41,446 nt of DNA from an uncultured Pelagibacteraceae bacterium (GCA_902593405.1 CACJIB010000010.1:1-41446); one strand, 5' to 3'; shown: positions 8,754 through 16,685, numbered from the stretch's first letter. Notes: generated by a model from the letters alone, not told the origin. Translations and numbers: made by a program.

Positions 8754-9678
8754 AAATAATAGAATATTTGTTGCTGGTCATAAAGGAATGGTTGGTGCAG
8801 CTGTTGTAAAATATTTAAAAAAAAAAAATTACAAAAACATAATCACAGAAGACAAAAAAAAACTTAATCTTTTAGATCAAAACAAAACAGAAAAATATTT
8901 GAAAAAAACTAAGCCAGATTGCGTAATAATAGCTGCAGCTAGAGTTGGTGGTATAGTGGCCAATAATAAATACAAAGCAAATTTTATTTATGAGAACATT
9001 ATGATACAAACAAATTTAATTCATTCTTCTTATTTAGCAGGTGTGAAAAATTTAATTTTTCTTGGTTCAAGTTGTATTTACCCAAAATTTTCTAAACAAC
9101 CTATTAATGAAGATCAGCTTTTAGCTGGAAAACTTGAGGAAACCAATGATGCTTATGCAATAGCAAAAATAGCAGGAATTAAAATGTGTGAAGCGTATAA
9201 TAAACAATATAAATTAAACTATTTGTGTTTAATGCCAACTAATCTTTACGGTCCTAATGATAATTATAATTTAGTAACTTCTCATTTTTATCCAGCATTA
9301 ATTAAAAAAATATACGATGCAAAAATTAATAATAAAAAATATTTATCAATTTGGGGTAATGGAAAATCAAAAAGAGAATTAATGTATGTAGATGACTTAG
9401 CAGATGCTTGTGAATTTTTTTTAAGAAAAAAAACAAAACACACATTAATTAATATTGGATCAGGTATTGAAAAAACAATCGAGGGTTATGCAAAATTTTT
9501 GATGAAAAAATTTCAAATAAAATTAAAAATTAAGAAAGATTTATCGAAACCTAACGGAACGCCTAGAAAAATACTAAATTCTAAGTTAGCATTAAATTAT
9601 GGCTGGAAATCAAAAGTAGATTTAAATGCTGGATTTAATCTAACATTTAAGGATTTTTTAAAAAAAAATAGAATATGA
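8740..9678 (+). CDS. fcl: GDP-L-fucose synthase
   Basis: 312 residues from the ATG at 8740, which lies inside the end of gmd; an in-frame TTG at 8722 is a less likely start. The enzyme epimerises and reduces GDP-4-keto-6-deoxy-mannose to GDP-L-fucose using NADPH. Visible motifs are [14 protein letters not shown] (cofactor site), [15 protein letters not shown] (Ser/Cys catalytic region, about 109-114), DAYAIAK with Y139 and K143, and [11 protein letters not shown]. Together with gmd it implies that the surface polysaccharide contains L-fucose or a derivative. It ends 4 nt inside the next SDR gene (ATGA-type overlap). Confidence 0.96.
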   Translation: MQINKNNRIFVAGHKGMVGAAVVKYLKKKNYKNIITEDKKKLNLLDQNKTEKYLKKTKPDCVIIAAARVGGIVANNKYKANFIYENIMIQTNLIHSSYLAGVKNLIFLGSSCIYPKFSKQPINEDQLLAGKLEETNDAYAIAKIAGIKMCEAYNKQYKLNYLCLMPTNLYGPNDNYNLVTSHFYPALIKKIYDAKINNKKYLSIWGNGKSKRELMYVDDLADACEFFLRKKTKHTLINIGSGIEKTIEGYAKFLMKKFQIKLKIKKDLSKPNGTPRKILNSKLALNYGWKSKVDLNAGFNLTFKDFLKKNRI

Positions 9679-10559
9679 AGAACATAATTGTTGTAACAGG
9701 AGGCTGTGGTTTTGTAGGTAAAAACTTAATTGAATTTTTAATTCAAAAAACCAAATTTAAAATTATTAGTCTCGATGATTACTCTTCTGGTTTCAAGTTA
9801 AATCACATAAAAAGTAAAAGAGTAACTTATATTAAAGGTCATACCAAGAATATTTCAAAAATTTTGAGCAAATATAAATCTAAAATTGAAAGCATTTTTC
9901 ACTTTGGAGAATTCTCAAGAATATATCAAAGTTTTTTGCAAATGAATAAATGTATTCAATCAAATTCAATTGGTTCACATGCAGTATTTGATTTTTGTCT
10001 AAAAAATGAAATAAAATTGATTTACTCAGCAACTTCAGCATCTTTAGGTAATAAAGGTAAAGATAAAGATTTATCACCATATGCATTTACTAAAGCAAAA
10101 AATTTAGAATTATTAAAAAATTTAAAAAAATGGTTTAATTTTAAATATGAAGTAATTTTTTTTTATAATGTTTATGGACCTTATCAAATTAAAAAAGGAA
10201 GTATGGCAACTGTAATAGGAATTTTTGAGGAGCATTACATAAATAACAAACCTTTACCAGTTGTGCGTCCAGGGACACAATCAAGAAGATTTACACATAT
10301 AAATGATACAATAAAAATTTGTTACAAAGCATGGAAAGATAATAAGTGTAGATTTTATAGTATTTCAAATAAAGAAAGTTATACGATCATAGAAATAGCT
10401 AAGTTGTTTAAATCTAAAATAAAATTTATGCCATCTAGAAAAGGAGAAAGATATGCTTCGGCACTTACTAATTTGGCTTTATCAAACAAAATATATAGAA
10501 ATTATGGCAAGATAAGTTTGAAGAGCTATATTAAAAATTTCATAAAAACATATGAATAA
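9675..10559 (+). CDS. NAD-dependent epimerase/dehydratase (extended SDR), last gene before 5S rRNA
   Basis: 294 residues. It shows VVTGGCGFVGKNL (G9, G12, G15), HFGEFSRIYQSF in place of the usual HLAA strand end, SATSASLG as the Ser/Thr catalytic element, and a YxxxK pair at Y136/K140 (SPYAFTK). NVYGPYQ and RRFTHINDT match the sugar-binding half of UDP-glucose 4-epimerase-like proteins. Probable role: a nucleotide-sugar epimerase/dehydratase for the surface glycan; the substrate is not predictable. It overlaps fcl by 4 nt and is the last island gene. The 5S rRNA begins 69 bp downstream. Confidence 0.8.
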   Translation: MKNIIVVTGGCGFVGKNLIEFLIQKTKFKIISLDDYSSGFKLNHIKSKRVTYIKGHTKNISKILSKYKSKIESIFHFGEFSRIYQSFLQMNKCIQSNSIGSHAVFDFCLKNEIKLIYSATSASLGNKGKDKDLSPYAFTKAKNLELLKNLKKWFNFKYEVIFFYNVYGPYQIKKGSMATVIGIFEEHYINNKPLPVVRPGTQSRRFTHINDTIKICYKAWKDNKCRFYSISNKESYTIIEIAKLFKSKIKFMPSRKGERYASALTNLALSNKIYRNYGKISLKSYIKNFIKTYE

Positions 10560-10594
10560 CAAGTTTTTTTCTTAATCATTTTGAGAAAAGTTAG

Positions 10595-10622
10595 TTTACA
10601 ACACATATTATTTATGTATAAA
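10595..10622 (+). promoter_or_regulatory. Candidate sigma-70 promoter for 5S rRNA
   Basis: TTTACA (10595-10600) and TATAAA (10617-10622) are separated by 16 bp, each matching 5 of 6 consensus bases. A start 7 nt after the -10 would fall at the first base of the mature 5S. AT-rich DNA produces such matches by chance, so this is supported mainly by its position. A weaker alternative (TTGAGA 10581, TATTAT 10606, 19-bp spacer) lies just upstream. Confidence 0.4.
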
Positions 10623-10628
10623 CCACCT

Positions 10629-10744
10629 TGCCGGTAATTATTGCGAAAGTGTTATACCCGATTCCATTCCGAACTCGGAAGTCAAGCCTTTCAGCGCCGA
10701 TGGTACTTTGTCTTAAGACATGGGAGAGTAGGTCGTTGCCGGCA
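10629..10744 (+). rRNA. rrf: 5S ribosomal RNA, detached from 16S-23S
   Basis: 116 nt. The ends TGCCGG and CCGGCA pair to form helix I. The interior holds the conserved 5S core: the CCGAACTCGGAAG loop C/helix III region and the GATGGTA...GGGAGAGTAGG helix IV/loop E part. No 23S or tRNA gene lies within 10 kb upstream; polysaccharide genes are there instead. This matches my recollection that in SAR11 genomes the 5S is separated from 16S-23S by hypervariable region 2. The rpmJ start codon is only 10 nt past the 3' end, and no terminator is visible between them. Confidence 0.95.
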
Positions 10745-10754
10745 TTAAATATTT

Positions 10755-10880
10755 ATGAAAATTAAAAGCTCATTAAAATCTATTAAAAAAAGAGATTTGA
10801 ACTCTAAATTAGTTAGAAGAAGAGGCAGAGTTTACGTCATTAATAAAACAAACCCAAAGTTTAAAGCAAGACAGAAATAA
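10755..10880 (+). CDS. rpmJ: Ribosomal protein bL36
   Basis: A 41-residue basic protein beginning [14 protein letters not shown] and continuing with [22 protein letters not shown]. It is the proteobacterial form of large-subunit protein bL36 lacking the zinc-binding Cys/His set, with the RRRGRVYVI...NP.FKARQG-like core. It binds 23S rRNA in the 50S subunit. The gene starts 10 nt after 5S rRNA with no Shine-Dalgarno in the gap, so it is probably read from the 5S transcript. The next small gene starts 5 nt after the stop. Confidence 0.95.
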   Translation: MKIKSSLKSIKKRDLNSKLVRRRGRVYVINKTNPKFKARQK

Positions 10881-10885
10881 TTTTT

Positions 10886-10996
10886 ATGGATAACGATAAC
10901 CATAAGAATACCTGGAATAATTTTACAAAATTTGTTCTGTGGGGAACTGTCGCTGTTATTCTTGTTTTAGTATTAATGGCAATTTTCTTGTTGTAA
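10886..10996 (+). CDS. Small membrane protein, aa3-type cytochrome c oxidase subunit IV-like
   Basis: A 36-residue protein: a polar N-terminus (MDNDNHKNTWNNFTKFVLWG) followed by one hydrophobic helix ending at the C-terminus. This layout, a short His/Trp-containing cytoplasmic tail plus one span, matches the bacterial aa3 oxidase subunit IV family (PF07835). In alphaproteobacteria that gene commonly sits directly upstream of the transhydrogenase genes, as it does here (pntAA starts 10 nt later). The role is probably assembly or stability of cytochrome oxidase; it is not catalytic. The assignment relies on context and topology because the peptide is too short for strong motifs. Confidence 0.65.
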   Translation: MDNDNHKNTWNNFTKFVLWGTVAVILVLVLMAIFLL

Positions 10997-11006
10997 GATT
11001 TCAATA

Positions 11007-12095
11007 ATGAAAATTGGCTCTATTTTAGAAAATCAAAAATTTGAGAAGAGAATAGCTATAACACCAGAAATTGTTAAAAAATATATTTCTCTTGGATTTG
11101 AAGTTTGTTTAATTGAAAATTATGGTTCTCATTTGGGTATTAGTGATGAGCAATATATAGAAATGGGTGTTAAAATTTCTAAAGATGAAAAAGAGATTAT
11201 AAATTCATCAGATATTATTGTTCAGCTTGGAATGTTATCTGAGGATAAAAGTTCAAACATCAATGAAAATCAAATATTAATCGGAATTTTAAATCCATAC
11301 AATAATAAAGAAAAATTAGAAAATTTAGCAAAAAAAAAAATTAATCTTTTTTCACTTGAATTGCTTCCAAGAATTACAAGAGCTCAGTCTATGGATATTT
11401 TGTCTTCTCAAGCAAATCTTGCTGGCTATAAGGCAGTTATTGAGTCTTTCGCAAATTTTGAAAAAGCGATACCAATGATGATGACAGCTGCAGGTACAGT
11501 TCCAGCTGCAAAAGTTTTGATTGTAGGTGCAGGTGTTGCTGGACTTCAGGCAATTGCAACAGCAAAAAGAATGGGTGCTATTGTTTTTGCTACTGACGTT
11601 AGGATGGCTTCTAAAGAGCAAGTTGAAAGCTTAGGCGGTAAATTCTTAACTGTTGAAGGTTCAGAAAATTTGGAAACCGAAGGCGGATATGCAAAAGAAG
11701 CTTCAGAAGATTTTAAAAAAAAACAAGAACAGCTTTTATCAGAAACTTTAAAAAAAATTGATATTGTAATCTGCACAGCTTTAATACCTGGAAAAAAAGC
11801 ACCATTAATAATTAAAGACTACATGGTAAATAACATGCAATCAGGATCTGTAATTTACGACTTAGCAGCAATTCAGGGAGGAAATACCTCATTTACTGAA
11901 GTAGATAAAATTATTGAAATAAATGGGGTCAAAATAATGGGCGAAAGCAACATTTTGAATAAATTACCAGTTTCTGCCTCAAGCTTATATGCAAAGAATT
12001 TATTCAATTTTGTTGATAATTTATTCGACAAAAAGAATAAAAAAATAAATATTAATTTAGAAGATGAAATTATAGAAAAGACATTAATTAAATAA
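11007..12095 (+). CDS. pntAA: NAD(P) transhydrogenase subunit alpha part 1 (NAD-binding domain I)
   Basis: 362 residues, the soluble NAD(H)-binding subunit of the three-gene (Rhodospirillum-type) proton-translocating transhydrogenase. The N-terminal KIGSILENQKFEKRIAITPE is the alanine dehydrogenase/PNT N-domain start. PRITRAQSMDILSSQANLAG (about 121-140) is the family signature, and VLIVGAGVAGLQAIATAKRMGA holds the Rossmann GAGVAG at 174-179. The complex uses proton re-entry to drive NADH + NADP+ to NAD+ + NADPH at the inner membrane. pntAB follows after 3 nt. The operon probably includes the upstream small oxidase-like gene, rpmJ and 5S. Confidence 0.96.
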   Translation: MKIGSILENQKFEKRIAITPEIVKKYISLGFEVCLIENYGSHLGISDEQYIEMGVKISKDEKEIINSSDIIVQLGMLSEDKSSNINENQILIGILNPYNNKEKLENLAKKKINLFSLELLPRITRAQSMDILSSQANLAGYKAVIESFANFEKAIPMMMTAAGTVPAAKVLIVGAGVAGLQAIATAKRMGAIVFATDVRMASKEQVESLGGKFLTVEGSENLETEGGYAKEASEDFKKKQEQLLSETLKKIDIVICTALIPGKKAPLIIKDYMVNNMQSGSVIYDLAAIQGGNTSFTEVDKIIEINGVKIMGESNILNKLPVSASSLYAKNLFNFVDNLFDKKNKKININLEDEIIEKTLIK

Positions 12096-12098
12096 ACC

Positions 12099-12410
12099 AT
12101 GGAAATAGATCCTTTAATATTTAGATTAAGTATTTTTATCCTTTCAATATTTGTGGGATATTATGTGGTATGGAGTGTTACACCGTCATTACATACACCG
12201 TTAATGTCTGTAACTAATGCAATTTCCTCAGTTATAATTGTTGGAGCTATTATTGCTGGTTTGTCGGGAAATTCTGATAGTGTTTTTAACACCTCAAATA
12301 TATTCGGCTTTTTAGCAATAGCATTGGCGGCAGTTAATATTTTTGGAGGCTTTCTTGTTACTCAAAGGATGCTGGCAATGTATAAAAAAAAGAAAAAAGA
12401 TAAACAATGA
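12099..12410 (+). CDS. pntAB: NAD(P) transhydrogenase subunit alpha part 2 (membrane domain II, first part)
   Basis: 103 residues with about three membrane spans. The segment VVWSVTPSLHTPLMSVTNAISSVIIVGA is the characteristic first part of the transhydrogenase proton channel (written here as a description of residues about 24-51). The C-terminus is Lys-rich and cytoplasmic. In the split-gene form of the enzyme this small subunit joins PntAA and PntB. It overlaps pntB in an ATGA arrangement, suggesting coupled translation and matched stoichiometry. Confidence 0.95.
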   Translation: MEIDPLIFRLSIFILSIFVGYYVVWSVTPSLHTPLMSVTNAISSVIIVGAIIAGLSGNSDSVFNTSNIFGFLAIALAAVNIFGGFLVTQRMLAMYKKKKKDKQ

Positions 12411-13804
12411 TCTCAGCAAACTTATCAGCAATTTTTTACTTAGTTTCAGGAGTATTATTCATTCTTGCTCTTCGGGGCTTGTCTTCACCCGAAACATCGA
12501 GACAGGGTAATTTTTTTGGAATTTTAGGTATGTTTATTGCTGTAACGGTAACATTTTTATCTACAGGCAATTTTTCTGCAGGATTTATATATGTACTAAT
12601 ATTTATTTTTTTAGGTGGATCAATTGGTGCCTTTATTGCTTATAAGATACCAATGACTGCTATGCCAGAATTAGTTGCTGGCTTTCATAGTCTAGTTGGA
12701 TTATCAGCTGTGTTCGTTGCAATTTCTGCTTTTTTAAATCCTGAAGCGTTTAATCTAGGTACACCAGGAAATATAAAACTTGGTAGCTTGATTGAAATGT
12801 CTATAGGAGCTGCGGTAGGAGCAGTAACATTTTCAGGCTCAGTAATTGCTTTTTTGAAATTACAAGGAATTATGTCTGGTTCGCCAATTACTTTTAAAGG
12901 TCAACACCCATTAAATGCGATAATTTTAATCTCTATAATCGTAATAATTTATTTTCTATGTTCAACTCAATCGTCTAATTTATTTTGGATACTTTTAGTA
13001 ATTTCTTTCTTAATTGGCTTTCTTCTAATTATTCCAATTGGTGGAGCAGATATGCCAGTAGTAATTTCTATGCTTAACTCATATTCAGGTTGGGCTGCAG
13101 CAGGCATAGGATTTACATTAGAAAATACAGCATTGATTATAACAGGAGCACTTGTTGGATCTTCAGGTGCAATTTTATCATATATAATGTGTAAAGGAAT
13201 GAACCGTTCATTCTTTAATGTTATTTTAGGTGGTTTTGGAGCTACAGACGATACAGCTACTAATTCAATTAAGGAACAAAGACCAGTCAAAAGTGGAAAT
13301 GCTGATGATGCAGCGTTTTTAATGAAAAATGCTTCATCAGTTATCATAGTTCCAGGTTATGGAATGGCTGTTGCTCAAGCTCAACATGCTTTAAGAGAAA
13401 TGGTAGATACACTTAAAAAAAATGACATTAAAGTATCCTATGCAATTCATCCGGTTGCTGGAAGAATGCCAGGTCACATGAATGTTTTATTGGCTGAAGC
13501 AAATGTTCCTTATGATGAAGTTTTTGAACTAGAGGAAATAAACAACGACTTTGCTAATGCAGATGTTGCATTTGTAATTGGAGCAAATGATGTCACTAAT
13601 CCGGTAGCAAAAACTGATCCACAAAGTCCAATTTATGGTATGCCAGTCCTTGATGTTGAGAAATGTAAATCAGTCCTATTTGTAAAAAGAAGTTTGTCAC
13701 CTGGTTATGCAGGAATTGATAACGATTTATTTTATAAAGAAAATACTTTGATGTTATTTGCTGATGCAAAAAAAATGACTGAGGATATCACTAAAAACCT
13801 ATAG
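12407..13804 (+). CDS. pntB: NAD(P) transhydrogenase subunit beta (membrane domain plus NADP-binding domain III)
   Basis: 465 residues. The N-terminal two thirds is a multi-span membrane domain (ALRGLSSPETSRQGN, then MPELVAGFHSLVGLSAV with the conserved His of the proton path). The C-terminal domain III binds NADP(H): VIIVPGYGMAVAQAQHAL is the nucleotide-binding GxGxxxA-type turn, and YAIHPVAGRMPGHMNVLLAE and ANDVTNPVA are conserved contact loops. Full length for the family. It completes the energy-driven NADPH source. The downstream transaldolase-family gene follows after 6 bp and may be on the same transcript. Confidence 0.97.
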   Translation: MISANLSAIFYLVSGVLFILALRGLSSPETSRQGNFFGILGMFIAVTVTFLSTGNFSAGFIYVLIFIFLGGSIGAFIAYKIPMTAMPELVAGFHSLVGLSAVFVAISAFLNPEAFNLGTPGNIKLGSLIEMSIGAAVGAVTFSGSVIAFLKLQGIMSGSPITFKGQHPLNAIILISIIVIIYFLCSTQSSNLFWILLVISFLIGFLLIIPIGGADMPVVISMLNSYSGWAAAGIGFTLENTALIITGALVGSSGAILSYIMCKGMNRSFFNVILGGFGATDDTATNSIKEQRPVKSGNADDAAFLMKNASSVIIVPGYGMAVAQAQHALREMVDTLKKNDIKVSYAIHPVAGRMPGHMNVLLAEANVPYDEVFELEEINNDFANADVAFVIGANDVTNPVAKTDPQSPIYGMPVLDVEKCKSVLFVKRSLSPGYAGIDNDLFYKENTLMLFADAKKMTEDITKNL

Positions 13805-13810
13805 ACAAAT

Positions 13811-14509
13811 ATGACTATAAAAATTTTCTGTGATATCGCAAATTTAAATCTTATTAAAAAATTTAATAAAAAAAAAATAGTAAAGGGTTTTACTACTAAC
13901 CCTAGTTTAATGAGGAAAGCAGGTGCGAAGAATTATTATGCCTATTCAAAACAAATTTTAAATATATGTAATAAAAAACCAATTTCATTTGAAGTTTTTG
14001 CTGATGATCATGACTCTATGATTAGTCAGGGTAAAAAAATAAATAACTGGGGAAAAAATGTGTATGTAAAGGTTCCGATTATTAATTCAAAAAATCAATT
14101 TACTGGCAAAGTTATTAAAAAATTGAATAGTCAAAATGTGAAATTGAACGTAACTGCAGTTTACAGCGCAAAACAAACTGAAAAGATTTTAAAACAAATA
14201 AACAAAAAGACAAAAGTTATTATTTCAATTTTTGCAGGAAGAGCTGGTGATGTAGGTAAAGACCCAATACCAGAGTTTGTTAAAAGTATTAAATTAGCAA
14301 AAAATTTTAAAAATGTAGAGATTTTGTGGGCAAGTGTGAGAGAGCCTTACAATTTTGTTCAAGCAAAGCAATTAGGCTGTCATTTGATTACAATTCCGCC
14401 AGAAATAATTGAAAAAATAGAAAAATTTGGAAAAACATTTAATCAACTAACATTAGAAACAGTTAAAGGTTTTCTTACTGACTCAAGAAAATCGAAATTT
14501 AAGATTTAG
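13811..14509 (+). CDS. Transaldolase / fructose-6-phosphate aldolase family protein
   Basis: 232 residues, close to the short TalC/FSA type (about 215-220) rather than the 310-390 residue classical transaldolases. Seen: IFCDIANL (Asp8), GFTTNPSLM, FEVFADD, the Schiff-base Lys in YVKVPI (Lys87), LNVTAVYS, SIFAGRAGDVGKDP and ILWASVREPYN. Transaldolase joins transketolase (encoded at 22051-24009) in the non-oxidative pentose phosphate pathway, and the Arg in FAGRAGD suits phosphate binding. Whether it acts as transaldolase or FSA cannot be settled from motifs. It lies 6 bp after pntB. Its 3' end overlaps the convergent O-antigen ligase gene by 11 nt. Confidence 0.88.
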   Translation: MTIKIFCDIANLNLIKKFNKKKIVKGFTTNPSLMRKAGAKNYYAYSKQILNICNKKPISFEVFADDHDSMISQGKKINNWGKNVYVKVPIINSKNQFTGKVIKKLNSQNVKLNVTAVYSAKQTEKILKQINKKTKVIISIFAGRAGDVGKDPIPEFVKSIKLAKNFKNVEILWASVREPYNFVQAKQLGCHLITIPPEIIEKIEKFGKTFNQLTLETVKGFLTDSRKSKFKI

Positions 14510-15752
14510 AAAAATTTTGAATATAACCAACCATTATTGCATAATTTAGCCAAAACAAACTTGAGGAATAAGTTGAAAAGAAACTACCAGTTGGTAGTAA
14601 TGGCAATAGGCTAACCAGAACATATAGAATTCCAGATAATTGATATAAATTTTTATTCTTTAAATAACTTTTAATTGCAAAATAAAATGAAAGAATAATA
14701 AATACTCCAAAACTCAAATATCCAAATAGCCCAGTTTCAGCCAAAAATTCATAATGTACTTGATGAGGATGAGTATTTGCTCTTCTTTCAGGAAGTTTGT
14801 GGTTAATGTTATCATATTTATCGCTAGCGCTTGCAATTCTAAAATTTTTTATTCCTACACCAAAAAGTATATTGTCTTTAAATATTTCTTCAGCAACTTT
14901 AAAATGTGCGCCATAAACAGAATTATCTAAATAATGATGGATACCTTCTTTTGATAAAACTTTTGTAAATTGGTCGATGTATCTTAACTTATAATTTGGA
15001 TTTATATTTAAGATAACTATTAAAAAAATAATTAAGGACGATACAGATATAATTTTATATTTTTTCTTAATTTCGAATACAAAAAAAATGAATATCGAAA
15101 TTATTATTAATGTTCTTATAAAATTAGATCTTTCTCCAATTAAAAAAGAAATTAATATTAACAATACTGCTATTAAAAGGTTTAATGAATTTTTACTAAT
15201 ACTATGTAGTTGAAAACTAATAAATATTAGACAAAATCCAGAAAAAAAGTGCCCAATATTCATTTCGTCTCCAGTAAAACTTGTTACTCTTCCAGGTATT
15301 ATAGATTTAAAACCTAAAATATTTACTCCAAATATCAGCTCATAAATCACATCTAATATCACTAATAAAAAAATTAATGACCAAATTTTATAAATTTTTA
15401 TTATCTTTTCTTCTTTGCAATTTATTATTAATGCTCTGAATGCCATGATAGATCCAATAATAAGAATAAATTTTAAAACACGGAGATATGTTAAATTAAA
15501 TTCATTGGAAAAAAACAAATTAACAAGAAAAGTTAAAAATATAAATAGAAGTAGGATTTGAATATTTTTATTCAATATGTTTAAAGAATAATATTTTTTA
15601 AAAACCCCCCATATAAATAATAAGTTAAATACAAATAAAAATAAATTGATTGCAAAATTTCCTAGTAAAAATGTAATTGGATAAATACAAAAAGAAAATA
15701 AAAGAAGATTATTTAAAATGGTTTGATTTTTATTTAATTCTTTTAATGTCAC
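14499..15752 (-). CDS. O-antigen ligase/polymerase-like membrane protein (Wzy_C family)
   Basis: 417 residues starting at GTG, with about ten or more membrane spans. The large polar loop in the C-terminal half reads VGIKNFRIA...ERRANTHPHQVHYEFLAETGLFGYLSF. That HPHxxxxExxAExGxxG pattern is the conserved catalytic-loop signature of the WaaL/Wzy superfamily, which acts at the periplasmic face of the inner membrane to join or polymerise undecaprenyl-linked glycans. It is separated from the glycan island by the pnt genes. It begins 12 nt downstream of the initiator tRNA on the same strand. Ligase versus polymerase cannot be decided from the sequence alone. Confidence 0.85.
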   Translation of the reverse strand: MTLKELNKNQTILNNLLLFSFCIYPITFLLGNFAINLFLFVFNLLFIWGVFKKYYSLNILNKNIQILLLFIFLTFLVNLFFSNEFNLTYLRVLKFILIIGSIMAFRALIINCKEEKIIKIYKIWSLIFLLVILDVIYELIFGVNILGFKSIIPGRVTSFTGDEMNIGHFFSGFCLIFISFQLHSISKNSLNLLIAVLLILISFLIGERSNFIRTLIIISIFIFFVFEIKKKYKIISVSSLIIFLIVILNINPNYKLRYIDQFTKVLSKEGIHHYLDNSVYGAHFKVAEEIFKDNILFGVGIKNFRIASASDKYDNINHKLPERRANTHPHQVHYEFLAETGLFGYLSFGVFIILSFYFAIKSYLKNKNLYQLSGILYVLVSLLPLLPTGSFFSTYSSSLFWLNYAIMVGYIQNFSKS

Positions 15753-15764
15753 AAATAAACCAAT

Positions 15765-15841
<77 letters not shown>

Positions 15842-15845
15842 TTAA

Positions 15846-16052
15846 TTAAATTCTATTTTTTAACTTATTTAATTTTTTTACTCTTTTGATATTTTCTTGA
15901 AGAATTCTTTTTTTCTTTTCTGAAGGCTTTTCATAAGTATTTTTAAGTTTAATAACCTTAAAAAAACCTTCTCTCTGAAGTTTTCTTTTCAAAACTCTTA
16001 GAGCTTGCTCAACGTTATTATCTTTAACTTCTATTTTAATAAATACCTCCAA
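15846..16052 (-). CDS. rpsU: Ribosomal protein bS21
   Basis: Small-subunit protein bS21, which sits near the anti-Shine-Dalgarno end of 16S rRNA and helps mRNA binding. The conserved core is VKDNNVEQALRVLKRKL, then REGFFKVIKLKNTYEKPSEK, with a basic tail. The coordinates use the only standard in-frame start, TTG at 16052 (68 residues). The family N-terminus (M-x-V-x-V-R-D-N-N) instead aligns with an ATT codon at 16040. A perfect GGAGG (16050-16046) sits five bases before that ATT, whereas it would be inside codons 1-3 of the TTG-start form. The real protein is therefore probably 64 residues from ATT. A small hairpin directly precedes the GGAGG. Confidence 0.93.
   Translation of the reverse strand: MEVFIKIEVKDNNVEQALRVLKRKLQREGFFKVIKLKNTYEKPSEKKKRILQENIKRVKKLNKLKNRI
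16046..16050 (-). promoter_or_regulatory. Strong Shine-Dalgarno (GGAGG) of rpsU
   Basis: A perfect GGAGG, one of the few strong sites in the window. It is spaced 5 nt from an ATT codon where the bS21 N-terminus should begin, and it overlaps the TTG that gene callers would pick. It decides in favour of the ATT start. Confidence 0.6.
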
Positions 16053-16075
16053 AAAAGTGGTTAAATAACACTTTT
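16051..16075 (-). terminator. Hairpin with T-run between trcR and rpsU
   Basis: Minus-strand AAAAGTG (16075-16069), a 9-nt loop, then CACTTTT (16059-16053) continuing to six T in total. It is a 7-bp stem of moderate strength. It could be a weak intrinsic terminator for the rpmE-trcR transcript or an attenuator for rpsU, since the rpsU Shine-Dalgarno follows immediately. Confidence 0.4.
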
Positions 16076-16100
16076 ATAATTTTATGTCTATTGAATTTAA

Positions 16101-16685
16101 TCATTGTGACAATGTTTGGTTTAGTTGTTTTTGTTTATCTTTTTCTTTTCTTTCTCTTTTAATTCTTCTTTCAGCTTTCTCTATAGCTTCGATAAGATCT
16201 TTTTGAGTAAATAAATTAAGTGCCACAGGATCTTTCGGATTAAGATTGTTATAATTCCAATAACTTTTATTTCTTATTGATGTCACAGAATTTTTAGTTA
16301 TTCCCACAAGTTTTGCTATTTGAGAATCTTTAAGTATACTATGCTGTTTAATTAACCATAAAGCTGAATCAGGTTTATCCTGTCTTTTTGATAGTGGAAT
16401 ATATTTTTTAATTTTTTTTTCGCTATTTGAAATTTCAATATCATTACTTTTAATTTCAAGTGGTCGATTTGGATCTTTAGAGGACATTTCAATTTCATCT
16501 CTTGATAATTGACCAGAAATAATGGGGTTATAAGCTTTAATACCCTTCGCCACTTCACCATCTGCAATTCCTTGTATCTCAACCTCATGTAATTTACAAA
16601 AATCTGCAATTTGTTTGAAAGTTAATGTGGTATTTTCTACTAACCATACGGCAGTTGCCATTGGCATTAAAGGTGCGTTTGACAT
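16101..16685 (-). CDS. trcR: DUF1013 family protein, TrcR-like cell-cycle regulator
   Basis: 194 residues. The N-terminus reads SNAPLMPMATAVWLVENTTLTFKQIADFC, followed by HEVEIQGIADGEVAKGIKAYNPI, the hallmark of the alphaproteobacterial DUF1013 family, named TrcR in current databases. A second WLIKQHSILKDSQIAKLVGITKNSVTSIRN-like stretch (about 129-158) reads as a helix-turn-helix, so DNA binding is likely. The C-terminus is highly charged (Lys/Glu/Arg). The gene begins at the base next to the rpmE stop codon and is probably cotranscribed with rpmE. Its targets in a streamlined marine cell are unknown. Confidence 0.85.
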   Translation of the reverse strand: MSNAPLMPMATAVWLVENTTLTFKQIADFCKLHEVEIQGIADGEVAKGIKAYNPIISGQLSRDEIEMSSKDPNRPLEIKSNDIEISNSEKKIKKYIPLSKRQDKPDSALWLIKQHSILKDSQIAKLVGITKNSVTSIRNKSYWNYNNLNPKDPVALNLFTQKDLIEAIEKAERRIKRERKEKDKQKQLNQTLSQ

